64,000 nucleotides of DNA from positions 9,458,868 to 9,522,867 of the forward strand of contig OY754331.1 in assembly GCA_963573305.1 (NCBI GenBank). The letters run 5' to 3'. Positions 1-11,959 of the stretch are shown in pieces; positions within the stretch are counted from its first letter, which is position 1; each line of letters begins with the position of its first letter. The stretch comes from Pyrrhosoma nymphula. Its lineage: Eukaryota > Arthropoda > Insecta > Odonata > Coenagrionidae. The notes beneath the pieces were generated by a model that was given only the letters and a program-made list of their open reading frames with translations, did no database searches and was not told the origin of the DNA. The position numbers and the translations under genes were made by a program.

Positions 1-460
1 GGGGAAGGGAGGTTTGGGGGTGCACAGACGACGACGGGGGTGGTTGGATGAATGGTGGGGGTGCAGTGGGCTGAGTGATTGGGTGAGCGATCGCGAGGTT
101 AAAAGGCTTGAGGTGCTGAGCTCGGGAGAATTTACTTTGCCCGCTCCACCGGAAGAGCTGAAGGAGTTGAGGTGAGTGGTGAGTAAACCGAACCGACGTG
201 CCGGCTCCAATCCTCCGGCCACCCCACCTCCCGACATTCCTCCTCCTCCTCGCCCAGCCTCGGAAATCTCTGGCTCTCCCCTCCTCCACTATCATTCACC
301 CACAACACCCCTCGGCTTCACGACCCCACACTTTTACCCCCACCACCGCCCTCCGCGCATCGCATCCACCTGAATGTATCCCATCTTACTACCCTTCCTC
401 GCCAATCCTTGCCGGTCCGATGAACGCGTAACCATCTCGACGTTTTTAACTCACTGCTGC
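1..460. other. Purine/pyrimidine-biased GC-rich island
   Basis: The first 180 bases are G-rich with many GGGG runs. Bases 200-430 are C/T-rich with CCTCC-type runs. Open frames exist here in several phases but encode only Pro/Ser/His/Thr-rich low-complexity peptides, so they are best explained by base composition. It is the first of about ten such islands in the window. No promoter or gene is claimed. Confidence 0.5.
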
Positions 461-1066
461 CTACTCCCGAGAGCACATGGGTGTATGTTCACGTGCATCC
501 AAGCGAAGGGACGGTGGGTTACTCTCTGCATTAGCCCGCTCTTTACCCTATGAATCATCCGCCTCCCGACGAGATCCTCGCCACTCCATATACTTCACTC
601 TGCTTCTTCTCTCCGTACCCTCCCCGTTAAGGAGCTTCGGTCGCGAAATTAAGGAACTGCCATTATCGCTCTACTAATAGGAAAACGTTCATATATCCGG
701 TGCTGGAAAAATATCTTATAATAAAAGCAATGATTGGAGAAGTTAGCTCACGAATTGGATTTGATATCCAATCGAAATGGAATCATGGTAACCATTCTAT
801 TAACTGCCTTCGGTTGCCATTTTAACTGAATATGTCGTAGTTGGCTGCACTGCCCAACTAAAGAGGAAAGCACTTTGAAGATACTGAAAATGCTGCAAAC
901 AGAATATAAAAACTTTCGTCCGCTATGAGCCGCATCCTTGCAAACTCCATACCGCGCCATAGCTCAATACGTTACCTCTCAACTTCTCCTGCTGCACCTA
1001 CTGTGACTGATCCAATATCGATTATTATATAATAAGAATGGAAATAATTTGTACTTGATATGTAAG
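461..1066. other. Gene-free interval
   Basis: Mixed-composition, mostly AT-rich sequence. Open frames are at most about 70 codons and match nothing I recognise. No repeat structure was seen. Confidence 0.4.
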
Positions 1067-2020
1067 TAGGGGAAGGTCGGGTAGTATCGGACAGCGGGCA
1101 GTAACGGACAAGTAGTGTTTCAAGCTTTGGAAGCTGGCAGAATCACCTGTCACGCCACTGTCGTGTGTACTATAGGAGAAGGAAGCCGCTCTCGCCATAT
1201 TGGAACGAGCAGTATGTGCGTTTGAAAGTGACAGTCGGGTTTTTGTTTTTTGCGAGTTTTACAGTGCATGGGGATAACTTCGAAGCTACGTAGCTTGTCT
1301 GAGTGTAAGTACAATGATGTTTTTAGTGTTTTGTTAGATGTTTGGGTTACTATTCTTTATGCTGTAAGTAGTAAATATGCCTAGACCTGGCAATACGCAT
1401 GTGAGAATCAAAGCGTCGGAGTGCAGCGTTCGGGTTGAATGACACAAACGGTGGGAGGGATGTATCGGACAAAGTTTACAGGTTTAAAAAGTTATATTCT
1501 TATAGTTTCCTATTTTTTTGTAGAATGGATAAAATTACTTCAAAAGAGATGAAAATAACATGAAGGATGCTTTATATAAATTCCGACTTCACAAAATGAC
1601 AATCAGGGAAGTCAGTGTGAGATATTGTGTACCAAAAAGTACCTAAGGTGATAGACTTAAAGCTTTTGCGGAAGGAAAAGAATTGGAAATTAATCCATGT
1701 TTAGGGAATGTTAAGGCATTTTCGTGATGATTCATTTAATGATGAACGGGAGGCTATCTTATATAACCATGTCAAGTAATTAGATAGCCAGCTAAGGCCT
1801 TTGTGTATAAATGAGTCTTCAACCCTAGTTTATCAACATGCAGAGAATATTAAAACCAAGTATGGGTTTAACAAAGCAACCATGAAAGCTGGTAAAGACT
1901 TTTACTATGATTTTATGCAGCGACATGTAGACTTGCGGTTAAGAATTGCTGAATCTACAAGCCTCAAGAGAGCAGCAGGTTTCAGTAAGGAACGGGTCTA
2001 TCGATATTTCCATTAAATGT
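1067..2020 (+). mobile_element. pogo/Tigger-like DNA transposon remnant
   Basis: This interval holds a broken transposase N-terminal region (1542-2016). It is preceded at 1069-1110 by a G-rich, transposon-end-like sequence containing GTAGTATCGGACAG and, shortly after, GTAACGGACA, a repeated CGGACA motif. A matching inverted end was not found downstream, so the 3' part of the element appears lost. The superfamily assignment rests on the protein remnant; the left boundary is an inference. Confidence 0.45.
1542..2016 (+). pseudogene. pogo/Tigger-like transposase, N-terminal part, degraded
   Basis: Translation in pieces gives a Psq-like helix-turn-helix (MTIREVSVRYCVPKST, then GDRLKAF) followed by a CENP-B-type helix-turn-helix ending in AGKDFYYDFMQRHVDLRLR and TSLKRAAGFSKERV. 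This order, a Psq motif followed by a CENP-B HTH with GKDW/FxxxFxxRHxxLxLRxPExTSLxRA, is the DNA-binding half of pogo/Tigger transposases of the Tc1/mariner superfamily. An in-frame TAA at about 1642 replaces an expected Leu, another TAA lies at 1777-1779, and at least one frame change occurs near 1720. The ATG at 1525 is out of phase with the domain. The DDE catalytic half is missing after 2016. It is non-functional; the family call is from motif recognition only. Confidence 0.65.
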
Positions 2021-3119
2021 AGTAATAATTCAACAAAAGGGCCAACCCGATTAATGCTTTGAGTTTTCAGGGAGTATATCCAGTTGCTATGTACGATTTC
2101 ACACTTTATTTCTCACGACAACCCACCCAAAGACAAGGATTTCCAAAGTGTGGAATTATACATAGTAACTTGTTTGAATATGAAGAATATCAAAGATTTC
2201 CACTGAGTAGAATTTCAGGAATAGATCCCAATGTTCGCCCTCAATTTATTATTTTATACCAAATTACGAACCGTTTATTATTAATATATGAATACAAATT
2301 TAAATGTATACCAATAAGACAACAACAACAAGACCTAACAAGACTTTTCCCCTTCACAGCTCAGTACGTATTTCCAAATCCTCTAATTCGGTTCTACCCG
2401 GGCCCATTTGTAGCAAGTGCGACCGACAAATATGCCTATGGTGTTTGCGAATATGCAAATTGCATTTCCAATGTTGTTTTTCCCCCTTTGCCTGCGTGTC
2501 CGCTCGAGCAATGACCAATCGTCGCGCCCACACTGATTGATATTTTTCACGTGGTAGCTCGAACTCGACCTATCGAATGATCTTCGTCTACCTGCAACAC
2601 GTCACAGGAATAGGCGTCGCTCGTAGGCGAAAATTATTTGACCTTCGAGATGCGATGAAAGAGTCGTCCACTCAGAATGACCGTAACATTTGCAGCATAT
2701 GCATGCCTTCTTGAAATCCCTGGCCCACTTAATATTTGTTAGGTGCAATTGCAATATATTAGTTAGTTCGTGTGTTAAATAATCGACAAAAATCGCCATT
2801 TTCGATCTAATTTCCCATTTAATGTTTGATTTTGAATAAATATACCAGCAGCATAAGTACTTCAGAAGTACTGCCAGCAATAGTAAGAATTTTTGCTTTT
2901 TTCCGCATTGATGGCACTTAATTCAAACCATTACTTTTGGATGGTAAGTACCTGAGTTCTCTAAAATGTACCTCAGCCATAATCTTCGACAACCAATTGT
3001 AACCTTCCTCTTGTTCGGTCTACAAAGAAAGAGTGGAATGACGTGGAGGACAATTGGGGGGAGGCACTCGCAGACGAAGGGAACATTAGACGACAATTAT
3101 TGCTAAATGTATATAATAC
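2021..3119. other. Gene-free interval
   Basis: A 151-codon open frame from a TTG codon (2059-2514) carries no motif I recognise and could be chance. The region around 2510-2640 is somewhat richer in CG dinucleotides. Nothing else was identified. Confidence 0.35.
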
Positions 3120-3125
3120 GCGTTT

Positions 3126-3375
3126 CACACACACACACACACAGGGAAAGGGGGGGAGGTGCGAGGTCGGAGAGGGGGTGGGGTGGGGAGAAGATGGGGT
3201 GGGTCAGTGCGCTTCCAAGCACGGCTCAGCTGGCCACCTCCCGCTGCTTGGTTGACGTCACTTGGGGGGGGGGGGGAAGGTCACAGCCGCTGATGTCCCG
3301 TCTTCTGAGCACAAAGAATGGGATTGGGGGAGGAGAGGGGATTGGTGGGGGAAAACACTCACACTCACTCACGGA
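3126..3375. repeat. (CA)n microsatellite followed by G-rich island with G13 run
   Basis: A short ACAC run at about 3127-3142 leads into purine-rich sequence with many GGGG tracts. A 13-base G run lies at 3264-3276 and a CACTCA-type repeat at 3355-3372. Open frames here are Gly/Arg-rich artefacts. The clustered G runs could form a G-quadruplex; this is inference only. Confidence 0.55.
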
Positions 3376-4194
3376 ATCACATTAACGCTACAAAATTCCA
3401 AATTAAATTTAGCAGGGGAGAAATAAAAAACAAGAACAATCTTTTTCGTTCGGATCCCTTCGCCTTGTCATCGCGTCTAAACGGGACCGGCTACAGTCAT
3501 GCAGATCGTTGTTGGTTGTAATAGACTAAGTGGTCAATTTCAAAATAAACACTTTCATTTATATTTCGAGAATTCTACGCATCGACAGAGTCAAATATGG
3601 TCTAAGTTCAGGTTCACAGATTTTACTTCCAGTTTGAAGTCCAATGAACGAACGAACAAAGTCACGCCATGAATTGATTTACATCTGGTTTTCATTTCGT
3701 AAGGAGAGTGAAGGAAGCCCCAAGATTTCTCTAAGTGTGATTTAAAATAACCCAGAAACTCATCGCGTTGGTAATATACTGAAATGGTAAATAATATTCC
3801 TGAAGCAATGCTAAGTGAAGTAAATTCTGGCGAATCATTTTGGCGAGATCTTTGTTAGTCATATGTGTGGCTACATTTATTGATGTCGCATTTGATTTAT
3901 GTGTTTATGTCGCATCGAATATAAGTACCCTGCCTTCCTTTGCTTCATAGTTTTACATACGTCTTGCGATCGTGTCCTTCGGATAGATCTAATAGAAATG
4001 TTATGCAATGGAGGGGTGACAACTAATTTAATGAAGATAATCGCGTACATATATGATAACAAAAAAATACAAATTATAAAAAATTATTATTTGAACCAAT
4101 GTTAGTTGAGAGTGATGTCAGACTCATTAAGTCCATCGCTCTTTGACAATATTTTCGATGAAATCATCGAGAAAGGATCGCACTGGCAAAGGAT
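3376..4194. other. Gene-free interval
   Basis: AT-rich sequence. Short open frames on both strands at 3877-4105 are mutually overlapping shadows. No recognised gene or repeat. Confidence 0.35.
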
Positions 4195-4660
4195 ATAATA
4201 TGGCACAAAATGAAATTAAAACCATATGCTAGGCCGATGAAGCCGTATTATTTTGCAAAAAACGAGTATGACTTCCCTTCTGCATCTATCAAATACTGCC
4301 GTCAAAAATTACAACATGATAATATCAGCAGAAAAACTACATATTAAACAACATCAAAATACCCATTCAGTTGAAAAATAGAAGTGGACGGCAAAATTAT
4401 CGAAAAAGTCATAGCGTGTAAATATTTAGGAACTAATGTGTCCAGCCATGGAGATATCTAAAATGAAGTACGACCACAAGACAATAAAGCAAACAATGTA
4501 GCTAGCTGCCTGCACTATCTGGAAAAACAAAAAAAATTAGAAATTGAACAAAAACCCGAATTAAAAAAGCTACCATCAGATCTGTTATCGCCTACACAGC
4601 CAAAATAAACCAGAAACCTCATAAGCAAAACGGCTAATGGAGAAAATAGAGATGAGAGTA
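4195..4660 (+). pseudogene. Non-LTR retrotransposon reverse transcriptase, 5' piece of a split copy
   Basis: The three forward frames together spell the palm-to-thumb part of an insect LINE reverse transcriptase. The catalytic box appears as ADEAVLF at about 4234 (normally YADDAVLF; the Tyr codon is now TAG). It is followed by NYNMIISAEK, then EVDGKIIEKVIACKYLG with TNVSSHGDI, an ANNVASCLH segment, ATIRSVIAYTA, and finally MEKIEMRV at the right edge. Several stops and frame changes are present, so it is dead. The protein breaks off exactly at the TA dinucleotide 4659-4660 and resumes at 5778, where a DNA element has been inserted. It resembles the endonuclease/reverse-transcriptase ORF common in insect genomes; I do not assign a clade. 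Confidence 0.7.
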
Positions 4661-4687
4661 CAGTCCTCGCGAAAGCTTATGGCGTGG
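4661..4687 (+). repeat. Left terminal inverted repeat of the 4661-5775 element
   Basis: It pairs with 5749-5775, four mismatches in about 27 bp. It is preceded by the TA target dinucleotide. Confidence 0.7.
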
Positions 4688-5748
4688 CTCAGTAGCCGAT
4701 TTTGGGACTGGAAGGGTCTATTACCTAAAAACCGGTTGCCGCGGGTCTTCCACCGGTAGCACCGGCGGGCTAATGTTTACGATTTTCGTTTCCAACTTTG
4801 AAATTTGTCATATGCCTTCAGTGAATTTGAATGACCCCATATATTCGCCGCAGTGGGTTATGGAGTGGGCGTCGTCCCTTTGTACCTGAGCGCGCGCCAG
4901 GGGGTCACGGCCTGGGGATTTCAGGCCGATGACTCGGAAGTGGAATTATAGTTAAAACAGGAACTGACTATTTTTTACAATATTATACAAAAACAAATAT
5001 CACATTCACATTTCTAGCGATTTTCTTTTTTCAATAAATTATGGAAATTATCCAATTTATTTTTGCATGAAATGTTTCTCCGTCTCTCTAGAATATATAT
5101 TCTTATATTTCCACTCTTTTATGCTCTCAACGTTCTATTTATTCATCGAATATGCATGTTCATAGTGCCAATTTGTGACATTATCTCTTCTGGTACCTAC
5201 TTTTTATTTTCTTATTTCAGTGACTGAAATTTTACCTACCTAGTGGTTTTCAAATTCCGATTCCATTCATTGCGTTAGCTAAGTAAAAGAACACTATAGA
5301 ACGCACTGTTATTTCGTAATTTTATGTTGTATGTCTTGAATCTGGATTACAGGATTTCACGCGGCTGAAAACTTTATCAACGTTACTGAAAAACAACGGA
5401 ATTGCCCGACGTTTGGTGTCAACTCAATCAGCGTTTCAGCGAAATCACGACTAAATTTGTTATTGATTTTGAATTAATTTTAATGCATTTAAAGTAATTG
5501 AAATACCCAGCTGTGAGTGATCGCGTAAGACCCTCCATTCCACAGCCACGGCCTCGGAACGGAGGTATGGCGGGGAAGGGTCGGCTACCTGCTCCATGCT
5601 CCGCGACGAGTCGAATTGTCCAATACGGCTCCGAATTACATTTTTACGCAGATACGCTCTGTTGGTCATTCTGCCAGCCACGCTCTCACTTTCCTCTCCG
5701 TTCCTTTTGCCCCTCCCACACATTGCACCCCCTCTGTACTGCGCATCT

Positions 5749-5775
5749 AAAGGCCGTAAACTCTCGCGAGGACTG
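5749..5775 (-). repeat. Right terminal inverted repeat of the 4661-5775 element
   Basis: This is the reverse complement of the left repeat, followed directly by TA at 5776-5777. Confidence 0.7.
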
Positions 5776-5777
5776 TA

Positions 5778-6110
5778 CCGTGTAGAATCTATTTAAAGTG
5801 AAACTTATTAGACCATGAAAGAAACGATGATATAAGAAGAGCATGTCGGATATAAAATATTGTTGACTGGGAGAGCAAAAGAAAAAATGAATATGAAGAA
5901 CATGTAAATATGATGCATAGCAATAGAAGCGTAAAGGTTGCTCGAGGCGACGTACCAACTGGTAGACGTAAGAAGAAGACGCAGAAGACTATGGAAGGAA
6001 AACCTAGGTGTTAGCGAAGAAGAACAGGCAACTGGCGTAATACTGAAGAGGGAAGAGGAGTTATATTTTCGTGGAAATTCAAATGGAGGTATGAAGCTGC
6101 ACGAAATTTC
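5778..6110 (+). pseudogene. Non-LTR retrotransposon reverse transcriptase, 3' piece of the split copy
   Basis: Directly after the TA the frame reads LLDHERNDDIRRACRI, a stop, then NIVDWESKRKNEYEEHVNMM and HSNRSVKVARGDVPTGRR. After a frame change it continues LWKENLGVSEEEQATG to a TGA near 6115. This is the conserved C-terminal region of insect LINE reverse transcriptases (usual form: WxxxRxxEWxxHVxRM ... ARDxxPxGRRxxGRPxKRW). It continues the segment that stops at 4660, so both belong to one copy. The stop and frame change make it a pseudogene. Confidence 0.65.
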
Positions 6111-6219
6111 GAGATGACTTATAAAGAGTTTCGGTGGAGAAATGAGGACCAGCAAGGACGAAACGAGTGGTGCTGCCGCCTAGGGGCGGAATTTGATTTT
6201 CAGTCTCAGTTTCCATTGC

Positions 6220-6475
6220 CTGTCACCTCCAGAGGGTCGCCCCCCCCACAGCAACGCTCGCTCGCGCATTTCGGTGAGCACCACGCACCAGCACCAACTC
6301 CTCTGCTCCTCCCTTCCCCCCCTCCACCCCGCAAGTGAGAGTGAGTGAACGAGCAGAGTGTATATCCTTTTCCACTCCTTTGCCACTGCATGACGTCACT
6401 GGCAGCGACGGCTCTTTGCCTTCCCCGAGGGCAGGGGGAGGGGGGAATGGGGGGGGAGTTGGAGAAGAGAGACGG
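6220..6475. other. G/C-rich island
   Basis: C runs occur on the left (6241-6340) and G runs on the right (6425-6462, including an 8-base G run). Long open frames on both strands are Pro/Gly/Arg-rich and overlap one another, as expected of skewed sequence. No gene is supported. Confidence 0.5.
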
Positions 6476-8721
6476 CTTTCAGGAGTTGGAAATGACCTGT
6501 GAGTGAAGTTAGTCGGATATTGAATCAGGCTGGAATAAATATAATACGGCAAAAAAATGAGAGCGACTAACGTCACCTTTTTCACTAAAGCAACCAGATA
6601 ACCTAAAATGTTAACATGAGCATACGATTTGTAATAATGTTGGTTTTGCACTCAGATTTTTAATTTTTTGGAACCTAATTGGTAGAGAACAGAATATTCA
6701 TGTGAGGAGTAAAAAATATTAAAGCAGGTAGCTTAAGTGGTTTATAGATGTTAATGGTTATAGTAAAGAAACCTTTATAATAATTATTTTTATTTGAAAT
6801 TTGCAGGTACCTAATTACACCACGAAACAACTTAGGACGGCAGCAATAGAATTCCTTGTAAATGCATAATTTAAGTATTTCATAAATCAAGTGATTAAAT
6901 TAAATTGGTTCGGGTCTAAAATATAGTTATTATTGTATAGAAGTAGCTTAAGGCTTTTAAGCCGGATATGATTGCTCTTCTGAAATTAAAAGACAAAGAG
7001 AATATAAAGGTGTAAGCGCAAAAACTCCTTGAGAACAGATATGATGTTTTCTTCTTATTTCATATTCAATGAATACAGCTTCCTATTTTTTTTTAATGTT
7101 AAACTCAACATGTAATAAAATCAATGCGAGAAATAGTAAAAGTAACTCAATCACCGTTTATTATGCCGTATCAATCTTGAAAGTAAACATTAGTAAAAGG
7201 TTTAGGTTTTAAAGTGAGTACAATTTCCAAGGTTTGGGATACTTAGGCTTGCACCAATGATGTTCATTCAACCTGAGCCGTGAAACAACATCGTGCGTTC
7301 CAGTGTTACTTGAAAAATGGGTTGAAAATGCTTAAAAATTTTACTAAGGTGAAAAAAGGCTTCGAAAAAATAGATAAATGCCTGATAGAGAATATTTATT
7401 TACCTTGAGTAGATCCCACAACATATTTTCGAATGTAAATGGTATTATAAAATTAATTTTAAAGGTAAGGTTTATAGCATCAATACTTAAATTCCAGCAA
7501 ATTACTCTTATAGAAATGACAGATTTAACTCTGCAGCCGAAGTGAAGAACCTTTAAAATGTTAAGACACAAATCCCGTTTTGAACCTGATTGTTTTAACA
7601 TTTAGGTGAAATGTAATGATCAGATTGGATAATTTTACTCAAATTAGTTTAATTTTATTAGGCATTAGAATAAAATTTGACTGGTATTATGATGAAAATC
7701 TAGATGAATGCACGGCATATGTTCAAATACTTCAATTGTTCAAGCGTTTATGTTCGAGCCTTTATGTTTTAAAATAACCAACTCTTGAAACCATCTGGAA
7801 AATAAATGATTTTTTCATTGGAGTGTGTCTAAATGAATTATTCCAATCAAATACATAGAGACAACAGGGGTAGTGTTTTAAAGTATAAAACCCTATAAAA
7901 TATCCGCAGCAATAAGGTATTTTAATAATTTATAAATTTTAACCTGGCAAAAAGTTATTTCATAAAGATAAAATTAATTTCATCTCGACAATACACAAAA
8001 TAACTGAGTTGCAAGAAGTATCTAGACATCAATAATTTTGGACCAGAGGGGTATCTGAGACTCGGAAGGAGGTAGGTCTAAAGGAAATCCCCATAACGTA
8101 ATTTCATGCTAAACATGACATTCAGAATTCCTCTTGAACCATGGTTTGGGATTTGGGCCGGAATTACATTGAAAGGGATTTGAAGGGATTTCGTATAGCC
8201 TGCAGAGAGAAGCCTGATGATAAAGGTATAAGAAGATAAAATTATTTGAAGAAAGATTATAAGGGAGAACGATGAAAGCTTAAGACATGCGGAGAAAAAT
8301 AAGATGACGTAAGAAAAGCGGATGGAACATAAGTGAGGGATGAAAATCTGGAGAAAAGATGAAAATTTCTATTCAAATGAGAAAGAATGTTAATTGACAT
8401 GTGTCAAGTAGAGAAGAGGATTGTAGCGTGGATGGAAATGCTATTGATGCAGAGAAAGAAGAGAAAAACAGTGTCTTGAGGGAAAATAAGACAATCATGT
8501 TATGAATGTTAAGGAATCTACATTTAAAGTTCAAAGTAGTGGAATGTATATGTGTAAGCTAGGTAATAGTAAAAGAAGGATAAATAGCTTACCCCTCTAA
8601 AATACTTTAAGATTATTTTTTTTAAACAGTAAGTATAACATTAAAGGTAAAATTTGAATGGGCATAAAATCTCTCTCTCTCGGTCATCAGCTCTGTTTCG
8701 AGCGTTGTGACCCAAATGGAC
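6476..8721. other. Gene-free AT-rich interval
   Basis: Long AT-rich stretch with open frames no longer than about 85 codons and no recognised domain. The purine-rich 8200-8480 region (AGAAGAAAA-type) looks compositional. Confidence 0.35.
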
Positions 8722-9091
8722 TCAGGTACTCGCATTGCGTACAATGTGACGGCAGTTCTCTCTATCTTGGGCCGCGTGGACTGCTTCGCTCAGCTTCAGG
8801 TAGGTGAGGGTCTTAATTTGATCCATCAATCTTAACGGTGGGCGTCCTCGTGGCCATTTTCCCCCAGATCTTGCCTTCGAGTACTATCTACTCTATCCCA
8901 TTGCACCTTATGACGTGACCGAAGAATTTTAGACAATTACGCAGAATTGTTGGCAGCAGTCGGTCCCTGTATGAAATTTTCAATAGGGCTAAAATGGATG
9001 CGTTAGTTCTTCGCTCATATTGACGTATGGACTTAAAGTAGGTACTTATAAACGAACTTTTAAATCCACTGTAACATGATTCTTCGTACAA
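8722..9091 (-). pseudogene. Non-LTR retrotransposon ORF, C-terminal end, frameshifted
   Basis: Read leftwards, it gives NASILALLKISYRDRLLPTI, then FFGHVIRCNGIE, a TAG stop at 8888-8890, IVLEGKI, a frame change at the C/G-run near 8860, and then KWPRGRPPLRLMDQIKTLTY with LKLSEAVHAAQDRENCRHIV and NAST, ending at TGA 8722-8724. The string FxGHxxR ... EGKxxGxRxRGRPPxRWxDQIKxLT ... A.DRExWRxIV is the usual C-terminus of insect LINE reverse transcriptases. The catalytic domain is absent, so the copy is 5'-truncated as well as broken. A CT/GA dinucleotide stretch at 8671-8680 lies just past the stop. Confidence 0.7.
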
Positions 9092-11955
9092 TTTCCGTGT
9101 ATATGTCGGTATATTTCATTCCCACTTTAATGTAATCCCATGAGCCTTTTTAATGTGCGATCCTTCGCTGAATACGCAGCCATTTCTATTCTATCACGGC
9201 CTCAATAATCCCATTGCCCATTCTTTTCTCCAACATTCTTTTATCTGTCGTCTTATTTCCACTAACATACCTTTCCTTTCTCACCAGAAATGCCTTGCAT
9301 ATCCCCGCTATCTTTCACCCCGTACATTATACATCCTGCATTGGCATCTTATTCGCCCAAACTCTTTGCTGGCTTTGAGAGCCCAGGCTTTGGCACCGTA
9401 AAGCTTTATGCTTCATTATCCTAGCACTCCTATCTCCAGCACTCCTAGGTATCCTCAGAAAATATACTTAAATAATATAAGGTCCTTTGATATTTAGATT
9501 ATGTAAGGTCCTCTATAGATACTTATATCGTATAAGACTTTCAGACCATGTAAGGTAGCCCTCATACTTAACCATCCATTACTCGCACTTATCTACTCCA
9601 ATATATATTCCCGCTTTATTGAATCAATATTCTCGCAAAGTACTCCCCCCCCCCCAAAAAAAACAATTTTTTTGCACATCCTCCAGCGCTTTAGATCTGA
9701 GCGGATTTTTAATTTAGTCTTTTTGGATAAAATAGCATTCCATATTTTATAACCCTTTAGGAAGAAATTAATTAGCTGACTTGCTCATTAACTCTTGATC
9801 CTCATGGATTGCAGCCCTAGGGGTCGATATTTAATTAATGTATGGAGGAAATTTTAGCCTAACCTATGACATCATAAAGTACTAAGTTCCTGCGTTAAAC
9901 TAATAAGTTAGGGTTTTCAAAAGCAGAAGTAATATTGAACAGTCTAATCTAAGAACCCAATGCAAATAAAAATAATAAAATGAAAGCTTATGGCTTAAAT
10001 GAAAAACGTGCCAAATTGAAAGAAACTAGGATTTATCAAGCTAATAATAGATGTGTTGACAATCTGTTCATTGCTCAGACAAGTAAAAAACAAAGTACGT
10101 TGGAACTATACCAACCCACTCCAGTAGCCTACGACGCGACGTGGCGAAATATTAAATGCCCTCGTTTGTGTTGCCAACCACAAAGAATTTGGGGGCGATC
10201 ACGCAAAAAATAAAACTTCGTAGGGCACGGCTCCTAGTAGCCATATTGAGTTTTATTTTGAACAATGCGTTTTCTAGCAATTTGACATCGAATTGTGAGT
10301 TGGTGTGGAAAACTTGAAGGCTGATTCTTTTAGGCCACCCTAGTGAGTCCTCGTATGGAAACTAGTACGAGAAATGTTAATTCACGAAATTGGCAAGACA
10401 CAAAGGAAATCTGTAATCTTCATTAGGAAAATGCTATAATAGAAAAGAGAGTAGAATACAGAAGATAGAAGGACTAAGTTGTGGATCGCTAGAGACTCCT
10501 ACCCGCTAGGATTAGGTTGCTTAAAAATTCAGATCAGGGGGTTTAAGAATGATGCGGAGGATATTCATTGAACACCTCACTGCAACTAAAGAACTGATGA
10601 AAGCGACAAAATAAGAGAGATACAATGCCAAACTGATCACCCAAACAAAACTCCTTCATCTCTCGCACCATCAAGAATTTCAACAAAAACATTCCCAAGA
10701 CACTGAGGCACTTTGTTTATTAATAGTTTTAATTCCATTATCGTCCTCTCCCTTTTGCAATTCCTTACTCCTATCCCCTTTTCCCTTTAATGACTGGTGT
10801 CCTCACACCCCCTGCCAAAAGTTGCTTCAGCGGCTTTCAGTGTAATGTCTAGGTATAAACAGCTGAGTTTGAAAATATCCCAACATTTCGTGATCAATCA
10901 GATTTTCAACTATTACATTACTTACAATATTATCAAAAGATGGCTGTGTAATGATATATTTTCCTGTGAAATTAATGCATCTTTATAATTATTTAAACTA
11001 AAACTTCATTATGTGGGAAATATTCAATCGCTCTTCAACGAAAACACTATTTTAGGTCTCAGCTCATTAAGTGCAATAAACCCTTGGCATTTATGGCATC
11101 TTTGATAAACAAGCAAGTTGCCGAGAATGATTATGATTGAGCATAGAACTCATTATCATGAAATAGAAGCTTAATGTTTTTTATTTTCCTCCACATTAAG
11201 GGCAGTTACTTTGGTAAATCTTATGGTGTAGTTCATTACCTGGATTAACTGAGAAAATGCAATATTGATATTTCATGCTAGCGAAATAAAAGGTATTTCA
11301 ATGGCTTACTGCTTGACGACAAATATTCATTCGAAAATCGATAATTTAACTAACTAACAGTTTTATTAATTTCAAAACATATTATGCACATACCCCTTGT
11401 ATTGAAAAAGGGTTTAATACAAAAGAAGCATCCCCAACATGAACGAAAGCATAACTAAAACTCCATCAAAATAAATAAATTAGAAGGAGTGTTATTTTTT
11501 GGCATGTACTAAACATGTATGTATGTTAGATGATACCTTAGAATGGTAATACACTTGATGTAAAATTTATCAAGGATAAAGAACTGCATGAATATGTGTA
11601 TCAATAAACGGAGAATGGAGTCATATGGAGTCAAAGCGTGTAATGAGTCTTAATTATCTTCTTCGTGTGTTTAAATATCTTAACAAACACCGCCATATTA
11701 AGCTGAATGTCAGTATGTAACTACTCCAAAACAGACACATGACATTGGAGAGGTGAAATGCATCGAGTCACCGTAGTTGGATGGCAAGAGGGAATTCGTT
11801 TTTCGATTATTTTTCCGATGAATCAATATTTCCTTCTCCAGTGTCATACACTCACTGCCACTCACCCGACCCTCCGAGGGAGCTGGAGAGAGAAGAACCC
11901 CCGCGTCCATCGTGCACCCACGGCGTTAATCCACCCTGCTAACCCTCACTCTTTG
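9092..11955. other. Gene-free interval
   Basis: AT-rich. There is a repeated AAGGTCCT / ATATTTAGATTATGTAAGG pattern around 9475-9545 and a C-run/A-run junction at 9646-9663. The short frame at 9980-10213 (77 codons) shows no known domain. No gene supported. Confidence 0.35.
9640..9675. repeat. Homopolymer C run joined to an A run
   Basis: About ten C are followed directly by about ten A, then CAATTTTTTTG. It looks like slippage-prone homopolymer sequence. Confidence 0.6.
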
Positions 11956-11959
11956 AAAG

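Larger units (their letters stand above)
4661..5775. mobile_element. TA-flanked inverted-repeat element (MITE-like, Tc1/mariner type) inserted in a LINE
   Basis: The left end begins CAGTCCTCGCGAAAGCTTA and the right end, read inverted, begins CAGTCCTCGCGAGAGTTTA. The inverted repeats extend about 25 bp with a few mismatches, and TA lies on both sides (4659-4660 and 5776-5777). TA target duplication plus a CAGT-type terminus is the signature of Tc1/mariner elements. The element is 1115 bp and has no transposase-like frame, so it is non-autonomous. It contains GC-rich tracts at 4680-4930 and 5530-5630. A tRNA box-A-like TGGCTCAGTAG occurs at 4685-4695 without a convincing B box. It interrupts the LINE frame precisely. 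Confidence 0.75.

Noticed and set aside
2059..2514. 151-codon frame after the pogo-like remnant
   Set aside because: It starts at TTG, shows no DDE transposase motif and no other recognised domain, and does not continue the upstream transposase.
4680..4760. tRNA-derived SINE inside the 4661-5775 element
   Set aside because: A box-A-like TGGCTCAGTAG is present but no B box at the right spacing; it could be chance.
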